Shown in pieces: positions 44,771 through 53,421 of a DNA stretch of 64,000 nt. The notes under the pieces were generated by a model that was given only the letters and a program-made list of their open reading frames with translations, was not told the DNA's origin and ran no database searches. The translations under genes were made by a program, and so were the position numbers. The DNA is taken from contig NZ_JBDKWZ010000007.1 of assembly GCF_039710355.1 (NCBI RefSeq), positions 62,001 through 126,000 on the forward strand. The letters are read 5' to 3'. The stretch comes from Rapidithrix thailandica (GTDB lineage Bacteria; Bacteroidota; Bacteroidia; Cytophagales; Flammeovirgaceae). Each line of letters opens with the position of its first letter. Positions within the stretch are counted from its first letter, which is position 1.

Positions 44771-46240
44771 ATGAAAGAAAGCCTTAGAAGACCAAGTTTA
44801 CTACAAGCCTTTATTCCTATCCTATTTTTAATTAGCATCCTTTCCATCAATGTTTATATCTACGGTTCAGACGGGCTCAGTGGTTCCAACCAGATTGTTT
44901 TGATTCTATCCACGGGAGTGGCATGCCTGGTTGCCTCCCGCCTGGGCATGTCCTTTGATGCGATGGTCAAAGGAATGGTCCACAGTATTAATTCAGCTAT
45001 GCCCTCTATTCTCATTCTGCTTTTGATCGGGTCCTTAGCCGGCACCTGGTTGATTAGCGGGATCGTACCGGCCATGATTTACTACGGTTTAAAAATTCTG
45101 AATCCCGTCATCTTTTTATTTGCGGCCTGTACCATCTGTGCAATTGTCTCCCTGGCCACCGGCAGCTCTTGGACTACCGTAGCTACTATTGGTATAGCCT
45201 TATTGGGAATAGGCAAGGCCTTAGGCATGAGCGAAGGGGTCATAGCCGGAGCCATTATTTCCGGGGCCTACTTTGGCGATAAAATGTCCCCTCTTTCAGA
45301 CACTACCAACTTAGCGCCTGCCGTAGCGGGTACCGACCTGTTTACCCATATCCGCTATATGATCTACACCACCGGTCCTTCCATCCTAATTACCCTCATT
45401 ATCTTTTTGGTCATGGGTTTTTCTTATGATAGTGAAGCCAGCCAGATCAACGTGGGCAATGTCATGCAATCCTTAGAGAACAATTTCAACCTGAACCCTT
45501 TGTTGTTTGCGGTTCCGGCTATTGTTTTGTTTATGATTATCAAAAAAGTACCGGCCCTGCCGGCCTTACTGGCGGGCACCTTGTTAGGGGGTATTTTTGC
45601 CTTGATCTTTCAAGTAGATATTGTGGTACAAGTATCCGGAGAGACTGAAAGCTTTGCCAAAGCCTGTTATATGGGGATCATGCAATCCATGTTTGGGGAT
45701 ATTGCCATCACTACCGAAAATGAAGCTGTCAACCAACTCCTCTCCACCGGAGGGATGGCCGGAATGCTCAACACCATTTGGCTGATTATCTCCGCAATGG
45801 TTTTCGGTGGGATCATGGAAGCCAGCGGGATGTTACACCGCATTACCGAACTGATTATTGAAAAGGCCAAATCTACCGGGACATTAATTGCTTCTACGGC
45901 CGGTACCTGTATCTTTTTTAACCTGACGGCTTCCGATCAATACCTGGCCATAGTCATCCCCGGAAAAATGTTTTCCAAAACCTACGGAGAGCGGGGCTTA
46001 GTACCTGAAAACCTCAGCCGTACTTTGGAAGACTCGGGCACAGTCACTTCCGTATTAATCCCTTGGAATACCTGCGGAGCCACACAAGCCGGCGTATTAG
46101 GGGTGGCCACGATTACTTATTTGCCCTATTGTTTTTTCAATATCATCAGTCCTTTTATGACGATTTTGTTCGGTTACCTGAACATCAAAATCCGGAAAAT
46201 GAAATCCCAAGCGACAAAACCGACAGCCATGGTTTCCTAA
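44771..46240 (+). CDS. nhaC: Na+/H+ antiporter, NhaC family
   Basis: 489 residues from the ATG at 44771 (MKESLRRPSL). A GTG start at 44690 would add 27 polar residues and is less likely. Twelve or so membrane helices; family segments include GIVPAMIYYGLKIL, ATGSSWTTVATIGIALLGIG, SGAYFGDKMSPLSDTTNLAPAV (ion-site Asp residues) and LIPWNTCGATQAGVLGV. It exchanges Na+ for H+ or an organic pair such as malate/lactate across the inner membrane; which is not decided. Plausible in a salt-exposed organism. Confidence 0.9.
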   Translation: MKESLRRPSLLQAFIPILFLISILSINVYIYGSDGLSGSNQIVLILSTGVACLVASRLGMSFDAMVKGMVHSINSAMPSILILLLIGSLAGTWLISGIVPAMIYYGLKILNPVIFLFAACTICAIVSLATGSSWTTVATIGIALLGIGKALGMSEGVIAGAIISGAYFGDKMSPLSDTTNLAPAVAGTDLFTHIRYMIYTTGPSILITLIIFLVMGFSYDSEASQINVGNVMQSLENNFNLNPLLFAVPAIVLFMIIKKVPALPALLAGTLLGGIFALIFQVDIVVQVSGETESFAKACYMGIMQSMFGDIAITTENEAVNQLLSTGGMAGMLNTIWLIISAMVFGGIMEASGMLHRITELIIEKAKSTGTLIASTAGTCIFFNLTASDQYLAIVIPGKMFSKTYGERGLVPENLSRTLEDSGTVTSVLIPWNTCGATQAGVLGVATITYLPYCFFNIISPFMTILFGYLNIKIRKMKSQATKPTAMVS

Positions 46241-46384
46241 CGGTTAAAGCCTGTTTAGGATACAAAGAAGAGAATCTATAAAGTTTTCGGAGAATGTTGA
46301 CAAAAATCAGTTTTTATGAACTAAAATGGTTTCACCTTTGTATTGGAGAAACACTCGTTAACCGTAAAAACCATAATTGTCAAA

Positions 46385-46543
46385 ATGCCCAAAAGCTCAA
46401 GAAAAACCCCAATCTCTGATGCTGCAAAATTTTTTAGTAATTACACAAAAGATGGTCAGTCAATTTATGCTAACTACAGTAATTACCAACAACATGTAAA
46501 CTTAAATGAAGTTAAATTTCAGCAAAAGCCTTCGGTTAAATAA
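46385..46543 (+). CDS. Small uncharacterised protein (52 aa)
   Basis: Starts at the ATG 46385 (MPKSSRKTP), with an upstream in-frame start at 46343 less likely. Basic, polar and rich in Asn, Ser, Lys and Tyr, no membrane segment. The stop codon lies inside the stem-loop of a strong terminator (46524-46558). Its own terminator, the clean start and the distance from its neighbours (144 bp after nhaC, 138 bp before the next gene) suggest a real small gene; no family is recognised. Confidence 0.5.
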   Translation: MPKSSRKTPISDAAKFFSNYTKDGQSIYANYSNYQQHVNLNEVKFQQKPSVK

Positions 46544-46558
46544 CCCGAAGGCTTTTTT
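46524..46558 (+). terminator. Terminator overlapping the end of the small gene
   Basis: AAAAGCCTTCGG (46524-46535) pairs with CCGAAGGCTTTT (46544-46555), flanked by T6. The stop codon at 46541-46543 lies in its loop. Confidence 0.85.
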
Positions 46559-46681
46559 CATTTCCGGGATTTCCAAGACTTCTTTTCTCTCCTTTCCCTT
46601 TCTTTTGATTAACTTCCCCCTCTCGAAGCAATTTCCTATAAGTTACTTAAAAGCCCCTACTACCTTACAAAATATACCTGT

Positions 46682-47665
46682 ATGAAAGCAATCATTATTG
46701 ACCAACCCGGTCCTGTAGAAAATATGTATTGGGGGGAAGCCCCAATGCCCGAACCCGGCCCCGGGCAAGTGTTAATCCGTGTACATGCTACTTCAGTCAA
46801 CCGCGCAGATACTTTACAAAGACAAGGGCTTTACCCCCCTCCTCCGGGCGAAAGCCCGATCATGGGTTTGGAAGTTGCCGGGATAGTTGAAAGTACCGGA
46901 GAAAATGCCCAACAATGGAAACCTGGCGACCGGGTATTTGCCTTGTTGGCCGGGGGAGGATATGCCGAATATGTGACGGTGCATGAATCCTTGGTTATGC
47001 CAATTCCCAATAAACTTCACTTTGAGGAAGCTGCCGGTATTGCCGAAGTATTTTTAACCGCCTACCAGGCAATCTGTTGGCTGGGAAAGTTTCAAAAAGG
47101 GGAAACCGCTTTGGTCCATGCCGGAGCTTCCGGAGTAGGTACGGCCGCTATTCAATTGGTGAAAATATTGGGTGGTAAATCCATTGTGACTGTAGGCACA
47201 CAACAAAAGTTGGATTTTTGTAAAAAACTGGGAGCCGACTTTGGCATCAATTATACTCAAGAAAATTTTGCCGAGAAAGTAAGGGATTACACCCAACACA
47301 AAGGAGCTAATTTGATCATCGATTTTATCGCAGGTTCTTATTACGAACAAAACTTCAAGGCCATAGCCGTAGATGGACGTTGGGTCGTATTGGCTTTATT
47401 AGGAGGCCGGAAAAGCGAAGAATTTGATTTCGGAAAGTTGCTGGGAAAACGCGTACAAATCATGGGATCAACGCTGCGCTCCCGTTCCCTTGCTTATAAA
47501 GCGGAATTGATCCAAGATTTTAGCGATCAGTTTATGCAGGCCTTTGAAAACAACCGACTTTCCCCCGTCATTGATCAAATATGGCCAATTGAACGGGTAG
47601 CTGAAGCCCATCACTATTTGGAAAATAACCAAAATATGGGTAAAGTGATTTTAAAAGTTCAATAG
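46682..47665 (+). CDS. NAD(P)H:quinone oxidoreductase, zeta-crystallin/PIG3-like
   Basis: 327 residues. Medium-chain dehydrogenase without the structural zinc lobe. N-terminal GroES-like half has ATSVNRADTLQRQGLYPPPPG and GLEVAGIVE; the Rossmann half has HAGASGVGTAAIQLVKILG, the NADPH-binding turn. Asn-Arg-Ala-Asp and the Tyr-poor active site resemble human PIG3. It reduces quinones with NADPH. Starts ATG 46682; followed after 21 bp by a phosphoesterase gene, so perhaps one transcript. Confidence 0.92.
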   Translation: MKAIIIDQPGPVENMYWGEAPMPEPGPGQVLIRVHATSVNRADTLQRQGLYPPPPGESPIMGLEVAGIVESTGENAQQWKPGDRVFALLAGGGYAEYVTVHESLVMPIPNKLHFEEAAGIAEVFLTAYQAICWLGKFQKGETALVHAGASGVGTAAIQLVKILGGKSIVTVGTQQKLDFCKKLGADFGINYTQENFAEKVRDYTQHKGANLIIDFIAGSYYEQNFKAIAVDGRWVVLALLGGRKSEEFDFGKLLGKRVQIMGSTLRSRSLAYKAELIQDFSDQFMQAFENNRLSPVIDQIWPIERVAEAHHYLENNQNMGKVILKVQ

Positions 47666-47686
47666 CAAAAAAAACGGATTAACCTT

Positions 47687-48247
47687 ATGAAAATCGCCAT
47701 TATCTCTGACATTCATGACCATGTATGGAATTTGCAAGCTTTCTTACAACAAAAGGCCGGTGAAGCCGATGTACTTCTTTGTTGCGGTGACCTTTGCTCT
47801 CCATTTATCATCAGCATGCTTGGTAAAGGCTTTCAAAAAGATATACACGTGGTGTTTGGCAATAATGATGCGGACCAATTCCGCATCACTCAGAATGCCT
47901 TTCAATTAGCCAAAGACAGGCTCTTTATCCACAGTGAATTGGCTGAAATCGAATTGGATTCCCTGAAAATCGCTGTCAATCACTATCCTAATATTGCCAA
48001 ACCCCTATTTGCTTCGGGAAAATATGACTTGGTATGTTACGGACATAACCACCAGTTTCATATGTTCAAGGAAGAAGGACGTTTTCTTCTCAACCCCGGT
48101 CCCTTAATGGGATACGACCCTAGCCATGGCAAGGACGTACCTCCTACATTCATACTCTTTGATACAAGCAGGAAGTCCGCACAGGGCTTTCAACTCATCG
48201 ACCATCAATTCCTGCCTGTTCAAGAAAAGCACGGCAAGCTTGAATGA
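47687..48247 (+). CDS. YfcE/MJ0936-type metallophosphoesterase
   Basis: 186 residues with the full calcineurin-like set: DIHDH (residues 8-12), CGDLC, GNND and GHNHQF. These bind two metal ions. The family cuts phosphodiesters, some act on cyclic di-nucleotides or small organic esters; substrate is unknown. No signal peptide. Same strand and 21 bp after the oxidoreductase. Confidence 0.9.
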   Translation: MKIAIISDIHDHVWNLQAFLQQKAGEADVLLCCGDLCSPFIISMLGKGFQKDIHVVFGNNDADQFRITQNAFQLAKDRLFIHSELAEIELDSLKIAVNHYPNIAKPLFASGKYDLVCYGHNHQFHMFKEEGRFLLNPGPLMGYDPSHGKDVPPTFILFDTSRKSAQGFQLIDHQFLPVQEKHGKLE

Positions 48248-48266
48248 GTTGCCACATTTCTTAAAA

Positions 48267-48908
48267 TTATAGTGCTTGTTCCAAAGCATCAATATTCGTT
48301 GCATTAATCAAGTGCAGATTCCGGGAGATTTTTTCTTTATCCCAATCCCACCAGGCAATGGAAAGCAAACGCTGGACCGTTGACGGGTCAAAACGCATTT
48401 TAAGAACTTTGGCCGGATTCCCTCCTACCACGGCATAGTCGGGCACATCCTTGGTCACCACCGACCTGCTGGCAATAATGGCCCCATTCCCTACTGTAAC
48501 TCCCGGCATGATCATCGCCTCATGTCCTATCCACACATCATTTTCGATGCGGGTATCGCCTTTGGAAGGAAATTTTTCATTTAAATCAACCCCTTCCAGA
48601 ATTTTTTCCCAACCATGTCCAAAAATTGCAAAAGGATAGGTAGAAATGGGCCGGGTTTCATGATTACCTCCATTCATGATAAATTTCACTCCGGAAGCAA
48701 TCGCACAAAACTTCCCAATAATCAGTCGGTCACCGATAAACTCAAAATGGTACAATACATTTTTCTCAAAATTGGCCGGGTTTTCAAAATCATCATAATA
48801 TGTATATTCTCCCACAATGATTCTGGGGTTATTAATAAAGTTTTTTAAAAACACCAATTTATCATGATGTGCCAGTGGATACACCACGGATGGGTCAGGT
48901 CCTGTCAT
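48267..48908 (-). CDS. CatB/Vat-type xenobiotic O-acetyltransferase (hexapeptide repeat)
   Basis: 213 residues from the Met at 48908 (MTGPDPSV); the ORF opens at 49004 but adds 32 unconserved residues. The left-handed beta-helix region runs about 60-180; catalytic His is in NGGNHE and the ...NDVWIGHEAMIMPGVTVGNGAIIASRSVVTKD segment is typical. Members include streptogramin (Vat) and chloramphenicol acetyltransferases using acetyl-CoA. A chromosomal copy with no mobile flank may be a housekeeping acetyltransferase; a resistance role is not shown by sequence alone. Confidence 0.85.
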   Translation of the reverse strand: MTGPDPSVVYPLAHHDKLVFLKNFINNPRIIVGEYTYYDDFENPANFEKNVLYHFEFIGDRLIIGKFCAIASGVKFIMNGGNHETRPISTYPFAIFGHGWEKILEGVDLNEKFPSKGDTRIENDVWIGHEAMIMPGVTVGNGAIIASRSVVTKDVPDYAVVGGNPAKVLKMRFDPSTVQRLLSIAWWDWDKEKISRNLHLINATNIDALEQAL

Positions 48909-49284
48909 GGAAATTACAATATAATGTTTAGAAAAAATGAATTGAATACAAGGAGACTGATTCAGAAAAATCAAACCATATATCAAAAGCGCTTGCAAAA
49001 ACAATAGAAGATTTGCAACGAAAGAGAATTACCAAAATCCTTTTTGGCAGCCAGTCAATTTGTGGGAAGGATTATAAAGTGTTCATAATGCCTGTAAAGG
49101 TAAAAAATAAGTCCTAAAACCAAAGGGCATTTACTTTTTTGTGCTTTCAAAGTAATGAATTGTCAGTAGCCGGACGGTTCGTGAAACACAATCCAATTAT
49201 CTTAAACTTTGACGGGAGGTTCACCGGTTTTTCCCTTTCAACATTCCATGTTAAACCTTTTGAGAATGATATACTACTAAACTC
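48909..49284. other. Intergenic region between divergent genes
   Basis: 376 bp upstream of the acetyltransferase (minus) and the DUF3179 gene (plus). TAAACTTTG near 49203-49211 resembles a -7 box with one extra base, upstream of DUF3179. Otherwise I see nothing definite. Confidence 0.4.
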
Positions 49285-50232
49285 ATGAGGTATCTGCTGC
49301 TATCCTGGTTTACGTTTTTCGTATTCTTATTTTCAGTGAATGCTCAAAAACCCATCAAAAAGATGAACGGATTTGAGTTAAGCAACCTGCGTATTCCTCA
49401 AACCTCCATTCTTCGGGGAGGACCGCCTAAAGACGGCATCCCAGCTCTTCACTACCCTCCGTTTGTCAAGGCATCCGAGGCTCGTTTTTTAACGGAAGAG
49501 GATTATGTAATCGGTGTGGAAATACAAGGAATTGCCAAGGCGTATCCCATCCGGATTTTGAATTGGCATGAAGTCGTCAATGATTTTTTTGCAGAAAAAG
49601 CGGTGGTCATTACCTTTTGCCCTTTGTGTGGAAGTGGGGCAGTCTTCGCGTCCGATATCCGGCAAAAGAAACGTACCTTTGGGGTTTCGGGTTTATTGTA
49701 CAACAGCGATGTACTGCTTTATGACCAAGAAACCCAGTCCCTATGGTCACAACTCAAAGAAGAAGCTATTTCAGGAACTTCCTCAGGCCAACAACTCACC
49801 TTATTACCCAGCTTGCAAGTCACCTGGAAGGAATGGAAGCAGCAGCACCCTAACACACTGGTACTTTCTATTCAAACGGGATATCAACGGGATTACAACA
49901 GCTCACCTTACACGAACTACAAAGACAGTGAACAACTATGGTTTCCGGTACCCCACACGAATAAGACTTTTCCCAACAAAGAAAAAGTCCTTGGCATTCG
50001 CGTGAATGATAAATATAAAGCCTATCCCTTTTCCGAATTAAAAAAAATCAAACAGAAGCTTATTGAAGATGAGTTTCAAGGCCAAAAGCTCAGACTTCAT
50101 TTTAACCGCCAAACCCAAACTGTTACCATCCGGAATTCAGAGGGAGACATTTACCCCAGCATCACTTTGTATTGGTTTGCTTGGTACGCCTTCCACCCCG
50201 ATACGGAAATTTATCATATAAACGAGGAGTAA
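49285..50232 (+). CDS. Secreted DUF3179 protein
   Basis: 315 residues. Signal peptide at 1-20 ending VNAQ. The DUF3179 core contains YPIRILNWHEVVND, the Cys pair ITFCPLCGSG and VSGLLYNSDVLLYDQETQSLWSQ, then a repeat of the YPFSELKK motif in the second half. Function is unknown; the Cys-Pro-Leu-Cys pair may bind a metal or form a disulfide. It is followed after 113 bp by the GH3C-beta-lactamase gene on the same strand. Confidence 0.88.
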   Translation: MRYLLLSWFTFFVFLFSVNAQKPIKKMNGFELSNLRIPQTSILRGGPPKDGIPALHYPPFVKASEARFLTEEDYVIGVEIQGIAKAYPIRILNWHEVVNDFFAEKAVVITFCPLCGSGAVFASDIRQKKRTFGVSGLLYNSDVLLYDQETQSLWSQLKEEAISGTSSGQQLTLLPSLQVTWKEWKQQHPNTLVLSIQTGYQRDYNSSPYTNYKDSEQLWFPVPHTNKTFPNKEKVLGIRVNDKYKAYPFSELKKIKQKLIEDEFQGQKLRLHFNRQTQTVTIRNSEGDIYPSITLYWFAWYAFHPDTEIYHINEE

Positions 50233-50345
50233 AACCACAGAAAAGGAGATAAGAAACCAAGTGCTAAAAATCCATAAAAAGTCCGTATAAGCTCTCCGGA
50301 ATGATGTATTTTTATAGATTCAATCAAGACCGTTTAACCCTTTTT

Positions 50346-52259
50346 ATGAAGATGAAAATCACGATCTCTTATTGTTTATATTCCATTCTCTTACCTTTGA
50401 TCAGCCTCGCTCAACCCCAACTCACCACTGAACCGGGTACGTATGACAACACATCTCAAGTGGAAGAATTAAAACATAGAAAACACATCGAACGTCAATT
50501 GACCCTTTTAAAAAACGAAGGGGAAGTTATTCCTATCCGGCAGGTAAGTACCCCTGCTCTTGCCACGGTTTCCATAGGAGAGAAAAACCTTACCCCTTTT
50601 CAACAAGGCATTACACGATATACTGCTTGCCCTCATTTCAACCTGGATTTTGAAAACAGCCCAGCAAAGTTAGCCCAACTCGAGACACAGCTTCAACCCT
50701 TTTCGACCGTAATCATTGGCATCCATCAATTTATCCCCTTGGGAAGCAGTACGGCCTTGGGAACTTCCACCCAAGAATTTATCAAACAATTGATGAAGCA
50801 ACATACTGTAATTGTTGCCTTCTTCCGGCCAGCTGCCGAACTCAAACGTTATGCATTTTTAGCAAATGCTCAGGCCTTACTTTTAGCTCATCAGGATGAT
50901 CCCACCACCGGAGATTTAGCCGGGCAATTGCTTTTCGGAGGCATCGGAGCCAAAGGGAAATTGGAATTTGCCATTGATGATTTATTTCAAGTCAACGATG
51001 GCCTTGTCACACAAGGCGGATTTCGTTTGAAATACACCCTCCCGGAAGAACTGCATATTCACTCGGCTTTACTATCACACCGGATCGACTCGGTGGTCCG
51101 GTTGGGCCTGACAGAAAAGGCGTTTCCGGGCTGTCAGGTGCTTGCGGCAAAAAACGGAAAGGTCTTTTTTCAGAAAAGCTATGGATACCATACTTACCAA
51201 TATCAAAATAAAGTAAAGGACGATGATGTGTACGATTTGGCTTCGGTGACGAAAGTCACAGCCGCCACCTTGGCACTGATGAAAATGGTAGAAGAGGGGA
51301 AGATTGATTTGGACGCTCCTTTCAGCACCTATTGGAAGGATTTTAAAAAGAAAGAGAAAGCCAATTTTACAGTCCGGGAGGTGTTGGCCCATTACGCCCG
51401 CCTACATCCTTATATTGTCTATTGGCAACAGGCCGTCCGTAAAAACGGGAAGTTCAAATGCCATACATTTAAAACCGATTCCAACAAGCGATACAATGCC
51501 AGAGTAAGCAAAGACTTGTATATGCATCGCAAATTCCGGAAAAAAGTCTATAAAGCCATCCGGCAATCGCCCTTGAACCCAGGGAAAGAATATGTCTATT
51601 CCGGTCTTTCTTTCTTATTATACCCTGAAATCATCAAGCATCTGACCGGGCAAAACTTCGATCAATTTTTACAGACACAATTTTATCAACCTTTAGGAGC
51701 TAGCAACCTTACGTTCAACCCTTATGAAACATTGCCGGCTCAACGCATCGTGCCTACGGAATATGACAGCTTATTCCGCAAAGGACAAATTCATGGGTTT
51801 GTCCACGATGAGGCCGCAGCGGTGATGGGAGGCATATCGGGAAATGCAGGACTGTTTTCCAATGCCAATGATTTGGCGAAAGTCTTACAAATGTGGTTGC
51901 AAAACGGCACTTATGCCGGCACCCGCTATTTGAAGGAAGCAACTGTCAAAGAGTTTACCCGCTGCCAATACTGTGAAGAAGGCAACCGAAGAGGTTTAGG
52001 GTTTGACAAGCCATTGTTAGAGCATAAAGAAAGGGGCTCGGTAGCAGTGAGTGCTTCTATGCAAAGTTTCGGGCATACAGGCTTTACCGGGACCTTGATA
52101 TGGGCTGACCCTTCAAAGGATTTAGTTTTTATCTTTTTGTCGAACCGGGTATATCCTACCCGCGAAAACAAGAAATTGTATTCACTCAATATCCGTCCGG
52201 CCATTCATGAAATCTTGTATCAGTTGCAAGATAGCTATCAGGCAAGCTCAAAGGATTAA
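50346..52259 (+). CDS. GH3 C-terminal domain fused to a class C beta-lactamase-like serine hydrolase; lacks the GH3 catalytic domain
   Basis: 637 residues from the Met at 50346 (MKMKITIS), chosen because the signal peptide starts here; the ORF opens at 50301. Signal at 1-23 (ISLAQ), GH3 C-terminal-like domain (about 45-225: RQLTLLKNEGEVIPI ... ALLLAHQDDPTTGDLAGQLLFGG), then beta-lactamase domain (about 240-630) with intact SVTK (about 300-303), YSG in the YxN place, and GHTG. In Bacteroidota the usual form begins with an N-terminal GH3 hexosaminidase domain; here that domain is missing. It is secreted and probably acts on muropeptide or ester bonds. Confidence 0.85.
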   Translation: MKMKITISYCLYSILLPLISLAQPQLTTEPGTYDNTSQVEELKHRKHIERQLTLLKNEGEVIPIRQVSTPALATVSIGEKNLTPFQQGITRYTACPHFNLDFENSPAKLAQLETQLQPFSTVIIGIHQFIPLGSSTALGTSTQEFIKQLMKQHTVIVAFFRPAAELKRYAFLANAQALLLAHQDDPTTGDLAGQLLFGGIGAKGKLEFAIDDLFQVNDGLVTQGGFRLKYTLPEELHIHSALLSHRIDSVVRLGLTEKAFPGCQVLAAKNGKVFFQKSYGYHTYQYQNKVKDDDVYDLASVTKVTAATLALMKMVEEGKIDLDAPFSTYWKDFKKKEKANFTVREVLAHYARLHPYIVYWQQAVRKNGKFKCHTFKTDSNKRYNARVSKDLYMHRKFRKKVYKAIRQSPLNPGKEYVYSGLSFLLYPEIIKHLTGQNFDQFLQTQFYQPLGASNLTFNPYETLPAQRIVPTEYDSLFRKGQIHGFVHDEAAAVMGGISGNAGLFSNANDLAKVLQMWLQNGTYAGTRYLKEATVKEFTRCQYCEEGNRRGLGFDKPLLEHKERGSVAVSASMQSFGHTGFTGTLIWADPSKDLVFIFLSNRVYPTRENKKLYSLNIRPAIHEILYQLQDSYQASSKD

Positions 52260-52270
52260 ACGAAGTTCAT

Positions 52271-52312
52271 AAAAAAGCGCCAGAGGAAATTTCCCTGGCG
52301 CCTTGTTTTTTG
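52271..52312. terminator. Bidirectional terminator between converging genes
   Basis: GCGCCAG-A-GGAAATTTCC-C-TGGCGC forms a long stem, with A6 on one side and CTTG-T6 on the other, between the beta-lactamase gene (plus) and the SPOR gene (minus). Confidence 0.85.
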
Positions 52313-52332
52313 TGTGTTTCATGGATTTGAAA

Positions 52333-53115
52333 CTAGTTTTCTTCTTCACCCAGTTTTGATAAATCTACTACAATCCCTTTCAGCCCTTCCTTGTTGCCGA
52401 TCAACTTTTTATAATTATCGGCCTGATCATATGAATAAAAAGGCCCAAAGATCAATTTGTATTGTACTGCTTGAGGGTTGCTCTCATCCACATGTACCAG
52501 AACGTTTCTATGAAATTTTTCTTCCTCGTATTCCAGTAATTTCAAAAAGGCATTGCGATAATTTTGGAAGACTCCTACCTGTACGCCAAAACCTTGTTTT
52601 TTCAAGCGTTTCACATCCAGTTTAAATAAATGCCGGCTTTTGTCTTTTGCCGTTTGCATTTCGGCTTTTTCAGCCAGAGTGACATCAGGCGCCCCTCGTT
52701 CATTGGCATATTGCTCCAGTTTTTCCCCTAACTCTTGTGGAGAGATAAACCCGTAAATACGCTCCAACTCTTTGCCTTCAGGAGTAAAAATCACAATCGC
52801 AGGAAAGTACAGTACTTGATACGATTCCGCCAGATCGGCCCCTTCGTCAATAATGGACTCGCCATCCAACTTCATCCCTAAATAGTTGTTCGTTGCATAT
52901 TCTATCAATGAAGGATCGGTAAATGTCTGTTGGTTCAGACGCTTGGCTACTGTCGTATAGTTAGCATAGAAATAAAGGAAATAAGGTTTTTGAGAAGACT
53001 GAGCCCGCATCCGCAAGTGCTCATAGCTGCCATCAAAAAATATAAATTGACTTTGTGCCCAAGTACTTTGTGAAAAACATAGGGCAATAACGATCGAAAA
53101 AAGGTAATTCTTCAT
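52333..53115 (-). CDS. Secreted thioredoxin-like protein without CxxC, with C-terminal SPOR domain
   Basis: 260 residues. Signal peptide at 1-20 (cleavage after STWA). The thioredoxin-like domain (about 28-140) starts YFLYFYANYTTVAKRLNQQTFTDPS: the usual W-C-x-x-C-K is here Y-T-T-V-A-K, so both redox Cys are lost, while the rest of the thioredoxin fold seems kept (YFPAIVIFTPEG with cis-Pro). A SPOR domain (about 172-252; VQVGVF ... KLIFGPF) ends it. SPOR binds denuded glycan strands at the septum. It probably acts as a non-redox binding protein at peptidoglycan. Divergence from redox function is seen directly; localisation is inferred. Confidence 0.8.
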   Translation of the reverse strand: MKNYLFSIVIALCFSQSTWAQSQFIFFDGSYEHLRMRAQSSQKPYFLYFYANYTTVAKRLNQQTFTDPSLIEYATNNYLGMKLDGESIIDEGADLAESYQVLYFPAIVIFTPEGKELERIYGFISPQELGEKLEQYANERGAPDVTLAEKAEMQTAKDKSRHLFKLDVKRLKKQGFGVQVGVFQNYRNAFLKLLEYEEEKFHRNVLVHVDESNPQAVQYKLIFGPFYSYDQADNYKKLIGNKEGLKGIVVDLSKLGEEEN

Positions 53116-53421
53116 AGTACAAAAAATTTAATGATACTAGTAGCCTATTGTTGTTGGTTTTAGAGATAAAGTGAATTAAACTTTTTCTTTTTCCTAAAAA
53201 ATGTTTCAAAAACGCCTCCTCTGTGCTACTTTTTGCAACAATAGCTTTGGCTATTCTCTTCAAAAAATGCCTTGATGAGCCGATTTTGATTCCATTTTCG
53301 GTCAAAAACTATTAAGTGTAAACCACTTCGATTCCCAAAGTTCATTGTGTTCTTGTCGCAAGGATAAGTTATCAAGATTTTCAGCAAAAAGCCAGTAAAA
53401 ACCCAAAGGTTCTCTTTCCGT
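53116..53421. other. Intergenic region containing repeat copy 3
   Basis: 306 bp between the SPOR gene and hisC, both on the minus strand. It is half filled by the repeat at 53168-53329. The rest is AT-rich; no promoter or RNA was recognised. Confidence 0.55.
53168..53329 (+). repeat. Interspersed MITE-like repeat, copy 3 (full, 162 bp)
   Basis: Left end AAAGTGAATTAAACTTTTTC (first base changed), hairpin AATAGC-TTTG-GCTATT, the CCTTGATGAGCCGATTTTG block and right end GTAAACCACTTC. Possible 3-bp target duplication GAT at both flanks. Nearly the same as copies 1 and 2. Confidence 0.85.

Noticed and set aside
46296..46326. E. coli-like TTGACA/TAAAAT pair before the 52-aa gene
   Set aside because: Spacing of 19 bp and the lineage's different promoter type make this a chance match.
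53168..53329. 24-codon ORF (MFQK...) inside the repeat
   Set aside because: Open in copies 2 and 3 but broken by an indel in copy 1 and absent from copy 4, so coding is not maintained.
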